This document shows, piece after piece, positions 7,476-14,429 of a stretch of DNA of 14,429 bases (positions within the stretch are counted from its first letter, which is position 1; each line of letters opens with the position of its first letter). Origin of the DNA: Candidatus Kapaibacterium sp. (GTDB taxonomy: Bacteria; Bacteroidota; Ignavibacteria; Kapaibacteriales; Kapaibacteriaceae); contig JAURNF010000025.1 in NCBI GenBank assembly GCA_030830285.1, positions 1 to 14,429 of the forward strand, in the 5' to 3' direction. The notes below the pieces were generated by a model, which had not been told where the DNA came from, did no database searches, and worked only from the letters and a program-made list of their open reading frames with translations. A program made the position numbers and the translations under genes.

Positions 7476-9527
7476 TTAACGGAGAACCGTAACCATGTTC
7501 GATGCGCTAACGCCTGCGCCTTCAACGCGGATCACATACGTACCTGGAACAACTGGAGTGCCTGTGACATCCATACCGTTCCATGTTGCTGTAAGTGTGC
7601 CTGCCGTTGCGAAGCCGTCGTGCACTGTTGCTACGAACTTGCCGAATGCGTCGAATACGCGGACAGTCACTGTTCCGTTTTCAGGAAGTGTGATAGCCAT
7701 CGAAGCATTTGCAGTTGTTGGGTTCGGGTAAACTGATACTGCTGAGTTAGCATTGTTCTCAACCATCGAGATGGTCTGTGAACCAACGAGCGACTCATTG
7801 AAGCGAATGTTCGAGAACTCGAGCATTGCGCCTTCCTTCATCGTTACGTATGCTACTGGTGTTGATGGATCGAATGAACCATTGCCAGTTACTACAGCGA
7901 TATCGCTACCGTGATCAGCCATAACTGTGTTGCGATCGTTGATCACTGGAGTTACAGCAGCAACCTCTGTGTTTGTTTCGAAGCGTACACCGAATGCGCC
8001 TGTGTGAAGTGCATTGACATACACTGGTACACGAACGAGTCCGTTGCCGATCGAAGAAGCTGTTCCAAATGTTACGTTGTCTGCAACAGTTTGGATCGAA
8101 ACCTTACCAGCACCTGGGCCTACTGTATCAGTATCGTAGATCCATGGGAGGTATGGAAGGCGACCAGAGATATAGCGCATGATAAGTGATGCATCATACT
8201 CTGTTACTTCGTAGTAGATCTGGTTGAGGCTTGACACGTCTGGTGCCTTACCGCCAACACCGTACAGACCGTCTCCTTCGTACATAACGCGAACAACTTG
8301 CTTGCCAGTTGTGAGTGTTGAACCCTGACCTGGGAAGAATTGCTCCATGTCGATTGTGCGGCGCCAGATAACAATCTGATTGCCAACGATCGAGTCACCA
8401 GAGAAATCGCGCTTCAGCTTTGTGAAGTAGTAGCGACCAGAGTGGTTAACATCACCTTGGTATGCTTGACGCTTCCATACAGAGTCGAGTGGACGCTTTG
8501 TAACAATCGAGCGAAGGATAACGCGCGCATCGTTTGCAGTTACACGGCGATTCTGTGGGAGATTGTCGTGACGCTGACCTTGTGCTGCTGATGTATCAGC
8601 ATCACCAAAGCCCCATACGTCAAACGTCAAATAGATGATCGAGTTGAAACGGATACGTGCATCCGAGCGACCGCCCGAAGGCTGCCAGATAGATGTTGAA
8701 TCCGTACGAGCGTTTGCACCTGCTGCTGGTGTCCACATGAGACCGTTCCAGAAGTCAGCAAGGAATCCAGGGAAACCGCCGTTGCCCTTGATACCAACCG
8801 TTGCACCACGAGTTACAACTGTAGTGTTCGATGTATAAGGATTGCCAGCGATCTGACCGTATGCGAGTTCGATTTCGCCTTGGTTGTTACGTGTATCACC
8901 GCCCAAGTAGAGGCGAGCCTGGAAGTTTGCAACACTCGAGTTGATGCTCGCATTGTTGATGTTCAGGTTCTTCCACTGGAGGATGATGCAGTTACGAACT
9001 GGCTTGATTGTGTCACAGTTTTCATCACGATCAACATCAACAACCCATGAGATTTCCGATGGCATATAGCCACCAACGATGTCATTTGCTGTGCGGAAAC
9101 GGTGATCACCCCAGAAAGGAGCAATTACGTTGTCCGGATATGATGACGAGTTGATGAAGAGACCTTGTGACTGCTTTGCGGGCACAAGCTTTGTGTTGTC
9201 GAATGTGGCGAAACCATTGATCGACACATAGATACCACCGTAGTTCTCACCGTTGTAGTTGTACACTACGCCAGATGGGAACTGGATGTATGCATAACCA
9301 TCATCAAGGTCATTGACGAAGGTTGGTGGCAGCGTGAATTGCGAAGGAGCGACGACTCGCTTGTTCAAACGCGACTGTGGGCAGGCGTCGATGTCCCGGT
9401 AAGGAAGACCAACGACGAGTTCAGGCTGGCGAAACTGGTTAAAGATCTGTTGCGCCATACCATCCACTGCACCGATCGCGAACGAACAGAGTACAATCGC
9501 CGAGGCAATTAATACCTGTTTCTTCAT
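7476..9527 (-). CDS. T9SS-type surface protein with nidogen-like, dockerin-like and cohesin-like regions
   Basis: The 683-residue protein opens with a signal peptide (1-25, ending 'GMAQ'). Residues about 65-305 resemble a nidogen-like extracellular sandwich ('GGIYVSINGFATFDN', 'YPDNVIAPFWGDHRF', 'GEIELAYGQI'). Residues about 306-461 hold dockerin-like half-motifs: 'GDAD' with 'VTANDARVILRSIV', 'GDVNHSG', and 'GDG' with 'VTEYDASLIMRYISG'; they are stretched over some 150 residues rather than the usual 60-70. A cohesin-like sandwich follows at about 475-588 ('LVRVPVYVNALHTGAFGVRF'). The T9SS sorting domain (about 598-683) has 'VYPNPTT', 'VRVFDAFGKFVATV', 'ATWNGMD' and 'PGTYVIRV', and ends TVLR. 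The ATG is set by GGAG five bases upstream and by the signal peptide; longer in-frame versions run into the hairpin after the previous gene. A scaffold or adhesin role is inferred; no enzyme motif was seen. Confidence 0.9.
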   Translation of the reverse strand: MKKQVLIASAIVLCSFAIGAVDGMAQQIFNQFRQPELVVGLPYRDIDACPQSRLNKRVVAPSQFTLPPTFVNDLDDGYAYIQFPSGVVYNYNGENYGGIYVSINGFATFDNTKLVPAKQSQGLFINSSSYPDNVIAPFWGDHRFRTANDIVGGYMPSEISWVVDVDRDENCDTIKPVRNCIILQWKNLNINNASINSSVANFQARLYLGGDTRNNQGEIELAYGQIAGNPYTSNTTVVTRGATVGIKGNGGFPGFLADFWNGLMWTPAAGANARTDSTSIWQPSGGRSDARIRFNSIIYLTFDVWGFGDADTSAAQGQRHDNLPQNRRVTANDARVILRSIVTKRPLDSVWKRQAYQGDVNHSGRYYFTKLKRDFSGDSIVGNQIVIWRRTIDMEQFFPGQGSTLTTGKQVVRVMYEGDGLYGVGGKAPDVSSLNQIYYEVTEYDASLIMRYISGRLPYLPWIYDTDTVGPGAGKVSIQTVADNVTFGTASSIGNGLVRVPVYVNALHTGAFGVRFETNTEVAAVTPVINDRNTVMADHGSDIAVVTGNGSFDPSTPVAYVTMKEGAMLEFSNIRFNESLVGSQTISMVENNANSAVSVYPNPTTANASMAITLPENGTVTVRVFDAFGKFVATVHDGFATAGTLTATWNGMDVTGTPVVPGTYVIRVEGAGVSASNMVTVLR

Positions 9528-9532
9528 AGAGA

Positions 9533-9536
9533 CTCC
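9533..9536 (-). promoter_or_regulatory. Shine-Dalgarno (GGAG) for the 683-residue protein gene
   Basis: GGAG on the minus strand stands five bases before the ATG at 9527, confirming the MKKQVLIAS start over upstream in-frame ATGs. Confidence 0.7.
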
Positions 9537-9572
9537 AAGATTTACAACTTGTTTGTTTGCGGTTCGGTAGAG

Positions 9573-9598
9573 TGGGGTCGGACCGAAGTCCGACCCCA
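9573..9598 (-). terminator. UUCG-capped hairpin between the giant gene and the 683-residue gene (possible terminator or mRNA boundary)
   Basis: A perfect 11-bp stem (9573-9583 with 9588-9598) is closed on the minus-strand RNA by C(UUCG)G, an exceptionally stable tetraloop. It starts 11 bases after the TAA of the giant gene, where a terminator would be expected. Neither strand has a T-tract after it; the minus strand continues with CTCTACC. It could be a weak terminator, an mRNA 3'-end stabiliser or a processing boundary. The rest of this 82-bp gap shows no promoter I can defend. Confidence 0.6.
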
Positions 9599-9609
9599 TC
9601 GTTAAAGCA

Positions 9610-12600
9610 TTAGCGGACGAACACAACTTGCTGTGTTGATGACTTCGTACCGTCTGTTACACGAATTGTGTAGAGACCTGAAGGCATTACAACACCGTTT
9701 GCCAAGCCGTTCCATTCAATCGTGTGGCTACCTGCAGTGAAGAGGTCCTTCGCAAGCGTTGCTACACGTGTACCGATTGCATCGTACAACTCAACAGATA
9801 CGTTCGATGCCGTTGGGACATTGAATGTGATTTGTGTCGATGTAGTGAATGGGTTCGGAGCTGTCTTCGTAATTGCAAGCTCGTTGACGTTGACTTCTTC
9901 GCCATCAACGCTGGTTGTGTAATCATAGACAATCACAAAGCCTTGTACAGCTGTGTTGTTGATGATGATCGTGTCACAACCATTTGCTTCAACGTGCTGA
10001 ACGTTCGCAATTGAGCGGCCTTCGCCGGTCTTCATGTTGTACGCAAACACAGCTCCATTTGATGCGTCGTCACGGATGTAGTACGAACCAGGGTTCGTTG
10101 CATCCTTCGCTGGAATCTGATTGCGGCACCACGAAATGCGAACCGGATAGTATGCTGAGCTCTGTGTGTTTTCTCCACCAGCCTGGAAGCGAGCACTGTA
10201 TACTGCTTCACCTGCTGTTGTCGAGAATGGGAAGATGTTGCGCAGGATACCGTTGCGGTTTGGAATTGTCCAGCGAGCATCGAACACGTCGATGTATGGT
10301 ACTGGTGGCAATTCGTATTCGCAGTAGTTCGAATCAAGCTTGCCGAATGCACCTGGCTCGTCACCACGTGTAGCGATTTCGACATCATTGAGACCGAACT
10401 GAAGAACCTGGAACGCACCGAATGTATTCTCAACGCGTACATCAGCAACGAACTTTGTCTTCGCTGAAACCGCTACGAGATACGTGAGTGTGTCCTTAGC
10501 ACCCTGACGATCAGTTACGACGACACGGATAGTGATGCGACCGTTCACAATTGTACCCTGGAGGTCAGTTGTGCTCAGTGTCACCTTCTGTGTATCAGCA
10601 ATTGGGCTTGACAGACGGTCTGGCGTGAATGTCCAGCTACCTGCAGGCTCGATCACTTCGAATGTCAACTGCTCGTTGTCAGCTTGCTTGCGGCGAAGGT
10701 CAATGTCTGTAACACGGATTGTGTCCGAGTATGGACGACCTTGCTCAACACACTTAACGATCGGTGATGAAAGGAGACGTGGGTCATGGTTACGTGCTTC
10801 GACACGGAGGTCGTACGTGCGCATGTCCTTCAGTCCACCAGCATCTGTAACTACAACTGTTACGCGAACTGTTGTGTCTGCATATGGAAGATCTGTAACG
10901 CGTGGTGTTCCGTAAAGGAGACCGCTTGTTGGGTTGATCTTCAACCATGCTGGAGTTGTCTTGCGGCTAGCATCAAGTACGAGTTGACCAGCTTCTGGGA
11001 AGTATGGGTCGATCGCAATTGAATCGCGTGTGTCATCACCGTAGATGAGTTCCCACGTGTGAGCTTGACCGAAGTTCGGATCGTATACCTTGATGCGGCG
11101 TGCTGAGTCGAGGAGATCAACATTGTAGTCGATGTCTTCGATCGCAATTGAATCAAGAGCTGCTTGCTCATTGAGCTTAGGAACAACGTTGACGAACAAG
11201 CGACGTGTGATTGAGTTGATTCCGCCGTGACCATCGTTTACAACGATCGTTGTGACAGTGTCAGTGTTCAAATCACCGTTGATTGGACGACCTGGATCGA
11301 AATCGTTAACTGGCTTGAGAAGCTCGATAGCTTGCGTACCAGGGATACGGATTTCGATACGACCACGTGTTGTGAAGTCTTCAGCAAACTGGTCAGCTTG
11401 GCCAGCGCTCTCATAGCGACGCATGTACTGCGTAGCCATCCAGCTTGGACGTGCTTGAACGATGTCTTCTACTGATACATCGTCTGGATTTTGACGAATT
11501 GATGTTGAGAGGAAGCCGTATGATGTCTTACCATAACGGAAGTCCCACACACCGTACTTCTTAACAACTGCACGATTTGTGTCAACTGCTGCGAGATCCT
11601 CGAACTCATCATCTGTGTTCACGTCAAGACGGAAACGGAGCGAGTCAGTGAGGTTAGCAACGAACTGAACGTTCAGATCGTCTGGTTGTGGTTGAGCTGG
11701 GTCGTTATACACTTCGTTCAGAACAGCATTTGGCTGTGTGAGGCGACGACCAACACGTGATGCTGTGTTCGTCATGCGGAGTGTATCGAGGTATGTACCT
11801 GTTGCCTTGTCGTATGTACCTGGATCCGTTGTTGTTGGATCAAGAACGATCGTGAGATCACCCTTGAGCATGTTCGCATTTGGTGTCGCGTTGTTCCACA
11901 AGAAGCGTGGCATCGAATCGACAACGTGGATGCGGAAACGGTACGAAGATGAATCCAACCAGCCAAAGTTTACTGTGTCCTGCTGGAGGAAACGAGCGTT
12001 AGCATTTGCTGGAGTGCGCTGGTCGAGCGGCAACGAGTTGTTGTCATACTCTTGAGCGTGGAAATACGATGGGTAGATGTAGTGCCAACGTGCGATGAAT
12101 GCTTCGTCGAAGTTCCACTTGCGAAGCGTATCAATCATCTCGTGTGTTGGCGGGAAGTTCTTTGCAGCAACTTCAACTTCTTCACCACCTGGAACGATGT
12201 ACGGGTTGATTGGACGACCGCGAAGCATGCGGTAGCCAGTTGCACCCCAACGTGGGTTGTTAGCGCTCGAAGCATACACGAGTGTATCGCGCAGCCAGTA
12301 ACGGAGAGCCGAGTTACCAGTTGTGATGTTCCAGAAGTACGAAAGTTGAGCGTTGAAGTTTGGATCGTTTACAACACGTGGGTCGTAGAACTTGTTAACG
12401 TCAACTGCTGTGATCGTGAAGATCGAGTCACGCTCATAGCCGTCCATAGATGTGATCGGGTTGCCCGTTACATCTGCTGGATAGCTTGGTGGCTCGTTGA
12501 ACCAGCTGCGTCCGCCACCGCGTGGTGATTGAGCTGCTGTGATAGGTGTGTAGAGACGGTTCTCAGTTACGAATACGCGGTTGCGCATTTCTGGGTGGAT

Positions 12601-14429
12601 CAATGGTGATGTGCCGAGTGTGTCAGCTGCACCAGTGAAGACAGGAGGTGTTGTGTTGTTACCAACTGTGAACGAAAGACCACCGTTGATAGCATTTACA
12701 ACGCCTTCTTTCCAGAGCATTGTACGAGATACGACTGTTACTTGGTCACCTTCGCGTACTGGGAGTGCGCGGAAGCGCTCACCACCGAAGTATGTCTCCT
12801 TACCACCATCGCCATTTACAGCGTTTGATGTTGGGAGTGTTGGACGGTTTGCAAGACGGAAGCCGTTACCACCGAGTTCGCCAAGAATTGTCGAACCCTC
12901 CCACTTACGACCCTGAAGAGCTGAAGAATCTTCAACAACAGGATTGTCAGCAAGGAATGAAAGGAGTGTAGCGCCTGTACCGTATGTAGCAAGACCTTCG
13001 TACGCGCGACGGATGTTTGGATCACCGCCGTTTGTTGAGTCTGGTACGAGTTCAACACGTGCACGATAGATTGTGTCTGTGTTGTTCTTCTGCGCCATGT
13101 TCACGCGGATGAAGTCACCCGTGCGCTCATTGATTACGAAGAATACCGACTCATTGATTGCGCGAGCATCGTTGTTGCTTACTTCTGCAGTTGCGCTGTA
13201 ATCAGCACGTGCTTCGAGGAACACTGGGTAACCAATTGGGTGATTGCCAACGAACTCTGTCTGCACTGCAGCAATGTCTGCAAAGTTCTCAGCATCGAAT
13301 GGGTTACGAGTCCAACGCTTTACATACTTGTTGTACGATGGCAATGTTGGATCTGTGTAGAGCTTCAGAACTGGTGGGATACCAACTGCGAAGTCTTCTA
13401 CTGGAGACATACGACGGTTTGAATAGTCAGCCGTCTTGATGTCTGTGCCCTTATCGAAGATGTCGTAGATACGACCCGAGAGAAGGAGTGTGTCTGGGAT
13501 AGTCCAAGCTGGGATTGGCTTGTAGTTATAGCGCCAAGCTGATTCGAACGGACCTTGATCAGTTACGTTGCTTGTTGCTTCACGTACAAAGCGCATGTGC
13601 GTCTTGCCGTTACCAGCGATGAAGAATGTTTCTTGAACACGTGCACCACCGTTTGGCGATACTGGAAGGATCGTAGAAACGTTTGCTTCTGTGCGACCCC
13701 AGTAGTTACCACGGAGTGTGTCAACGCCACCAAAACCGATACCAGTTGTGCCAGCAAGAACACCCTTAGTGTCTTGTGCATCTGGAAGACGGATGATGAA
13801 GCGAGCGCTGTTATCATAGATCGAGTTAGCAGCAAAGCTGTATGTCGACCATGGGAGTGGACCTGTTACTTCACCGTAGAGAACTGCACCAGCAAGATCG
13901 CTTGAAGCAACGTTGTCGTTGTTTACAAGTGGACCCTGAATTGTGTCGTTTGAGCGACCAACGTCAGATGTAGCCTTGTTACCTGTAACGAGTGTACGTG
14001 CGAAAGCAAGCTTGAGATCGTAGTTGTCAGAATAAACAGCAGCACCAGTAAAGGCTGTGTTGTTCTGGAAGCGAACACGGTCGAACGAAACTGTGTCAAC
14101 GCGGACACGGATGCTATCCAAGATGTAAAGAGCACCACCAAGACCTGTTCCGTTCTCACGGAGCGTCGTACCTGGGTGTGTAACACGGATGTCACCTGCT
14201 TGTGTAGTTCCGCTACCCTGACGGTTGCTGTTTGCGTCAGCTACGTTGTCGTAGAAACGTGTGAGCATGCGCTCATCAGCACGTGGGCTTGTAGTCTGGA
14301 ATGTGAAGACGTCATTGCGTGGTGTGTAACCTGTAGCAACGCCGTTTGCGTCGAAGCGGATTTCATCAAGGTCTGTGACCATGAAGCGCTTGCGTGTGAG
14401 CGTGTCAGGTGTAACAACCGCAACAGCAC
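9610..14429 (-). CDS. Giant T9SS-type surface protein, N-terminus beyond window (beta-helix, cadherin-like and putative-Ig domains)
   Basis: At least 1605 residues are visible; the frame stays open to the window edge, so the ATG at 14382 is not the real start. Numbering from that Met, residues about 60-240 look like a parallel beta-helix with Chlamydia Pmp-type signatures, 'GGALYI', 'FQNNTAFTGAAVYSDN' and the closing 'RGNYWG'. Residues 240-1030 are beta-rich and unassigned. At 1040-1070 comes a cadherin-like end ('VVNDGHGGINSITRRLFVNV'). At about 1075-1200 a putative-Ig repeat has 'PAWLKINPTSGLLYGTP' and 'VVVTDAGGL'; another cadherin-like domain follows to 1308. The shared module spans about 1312-1492 with 'ELPPVPYIDVFDARW'. 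The sorting domain (about 1501-1590) has 'APNPFTTSTQITF', 'VELYDAIGTRVATL' and 'MPSGLYTIRV', and ends VFVR. It is probably an outer-surface adhesin or structural fibre protein. It is the first visible gene of the cluster. Confidence 0.9.
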   Translation of the reverse strand, partial: AVAVVTPDTLTRKRFMVTDLDEIRFDANGVATGYTPRNDVFTFQTTSPRADERMLTRFYDNVADANSNRQGSGTTQAGDIRVTHPGTTLRENGTGLGGALYILDSIRVRVDTVSFDRVRFQNNTAFTGAAVYSDNYDLKLAFARTLVTGNKATSDVGRSNDTIQGPLVNNDNVASSDLAGAVLYGEVTGPLPWSTYSFAANSIYDNSARFIIRLPDAQDTKGVLAGTTGIGFGGVDTLRGNYWGRTEANVSTILPVSPNGGARVQETFFIAGNGKTHMRFVREATSNVTDQGPFESAWRYNYKPIPAWTIPDTLLLSGRIYDIFDKGTDIKTADYSNRRMSPVEDFAVGIPPVLKLYTDPTLPSYNKYVKRWTRNPFDAENFADIAAVQTEFVGNHPIGYPVFLEARADYSATAEVSNNDARAINESVFFVINERTGDFIRVNMAQKNNTDTIYRARVELVPDSTNGGDPNIRRAYEGLATYGTGATLLSFLADNPVVEDSSALQGRKWEGSTILGELGGNGFRLANRPTLPTSNAVNGDGGKETYFGGERFRALPVREGDQVTVVSRTMLWKEGVVNAINGGLSFTVGNNTTPPVFTGAADTLGTSPLIHPEMRNRVFVTENRLYTPITAAQSPRGGGRSWFNEPPSYPADVTGNPITSMDGYERDSIFTITAVDVNKFYDPRVVNDPNFNAQLSYFWNITTGNSALRYWLRDTLVYASSANNPRWGATGYRMLRGRPINPYIVPGGEEVEVAAKNFPPTHEMIDTLRKWNFDEAFIARWHYIYPSYFHAQEYDNNSLPLDQRTPANANARFLQQDTVNFGWLDSSSYRFRIHVVDSMPRFLWNNATPNANMLKGDLTIVLDPTTTDPGTYDKATGTYLDTLRMTNTASRVGRRLTQPNAVLNEVYNDPAQPQPDDLNVQFVANLTDSLRFRLDVNTDDEFEDLAAVDTNRAVVKKYGVWDFRYGKTSYGFLSTSIRQNPDDVSVEDIVQARPSWMATQYMRRYESAGQADQFAEDFTTRGRIEIRIPGTQAIELLKPVNDFDPGRPINGDLNTDTVTTIVVNDGHGGINSITRRLFVNVVPKLNEQAALDSIAIEDIDYNVDLLDSARRIKVYDPNFGQAHTWELIYGDDTRDSIAIDPYFPEAGQLVLDASRKTTPAWLKINPTSGLLYGTPRVTDLPYADTTVRVTVVVTDAGGLKDMRTYDLRVEARNHDPRLLSSPIVKCVEQGRPYSDTIRVTDIDLRRKQADNEQLTFEVIEPAGSWTFTPDRLSSPIADTQKVTLSTTDLQGTIVNGRITIRVVVTDRQGAKDTLTYLVAVSAKTKFVADVRVENTFGAFQVLQFGLNDVEIATRGDEPGAFGKLDSNYCEYELPPVPYIDVFDARWTIPNRNGILRNIFPFSTTAGEAVYSARFQAGGENTQSSAYYPVRISWCRNQIPAKDATNPGSYYIRDDASNGAVFAYNMKTGEGRSIANVQHVEANGCDTIIINNTAVQGFVIVYDYTTSVDGEEVNVNELAITKTAPNPFTTSTQITFNVPTASNVSVELYDAIGTRVATLAKDLFTAGSHTIEWNGLANGVVMPSGLYTIRVTDGTKSSTQQVVFVR
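9907..10449 (-). repeat. Shared surface module, copy in the giant protein
   Basis: This copy has 'VLQFGLNDVEIATRGDEP', then 'CEYELPPVPYIDVFDARW', 'YSARFQAGG', 'YYPVRISW', 'YYIRDDASNGAVFAYNM' and a final 'GFVIVYDYTT' just before the sorting domain. It is the most complete copy, showing landmarks found separately in copies A and B of the 1035-residue protein. Boundaries are approximate. Confidence 0.6.

Noticed and set aside
11009..11154. 17-base direct repeat (11009-11025 and 11138-11154)
   Set aside because: Both copies encode the short peptide DSIAI in a repetitive beta-strand protein with strong codon bias; no longer repeat or mobile-element feature surrounds them.

Overview
The window reads as chromosomal DNA from a bacterium of the Bacteroidota/Chlorobi side of the tree. 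I would guess a Kapabacteria- or Ignavibacteria-like lineage, but this is inferred from protein style only. The reasons are: five consecutive secreted proteins end in regions that resemble, strongly or weakly, type IX secretion system (T9SS) C-terminal sorting domains; base composition is roughly balanced; and clear Shine-Dalgarno sequences precede several starts, which is unusual for classical Bacteroidia and Flavobacteriia. No rRNA, tRNA, CRISPR array, transposase or phage gene was seen.

Layout: positions 1-441 hold the 3' end of a plus-strand membrane glycosyltransferase. Everything else is on the minus strand and is read from right to left. In order of transcription it is: (i) a giant surface protein running off the right edge (at least 1605 residues visible: beta-helix region, cadherin-like and putative-Ig repeats, sorting domain); (ii) a 683-residue protein with a nidogen-like N-terminal part, a stretched dockerin-like region, a cohesin-like domain and a sorting domain; (iii) a 380-residue cohesin-like protein with a divergent tail; (iv) a 1035-residue multidomain surface protein; (v) a 258-residue small secreted protein; (vi) a 347-residue DPM1/GtrB-like polyprenyl-phosphate glycosyltransferase; (vii) a 251-residue outer-membrane beta-barrel candidate. 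Gaps are short (14, 15, 35, 56, 73 and 82 bp). A strong rho-independent terminator separates (iv) from (v), and a UUCG-capped hairpin without a U-tract lies between (i) and (ii).

Interpretation: genes (i)-(v) look like a set of Sec-exported, T9SS-delivered surface proteins that could form one extracellular structure. The most interesting pattern is a module of about 120-180 residues that I can align by eye four times: once in the giant protein, twice in the 1035-residue protein, and as nearly the whole of the 258-residue protein. Its recurring motifs are an FG..AT..D...GE start, an ELPPVP-like turn and a Y-x-R-D...G..F..NM strand pair. In three of the four copies it sits directly before the sorting domain. 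Three neighbours also carry cohesin-like sandwiches and one a dockerin-like region, so non-cellulosomal cohesin-dockerin assembly at the cell surface is a reasonable but untested idea. The flanking glycosyltransferases may serve envelope glycan synthesis; a direct link to the surface proteins is speculation.
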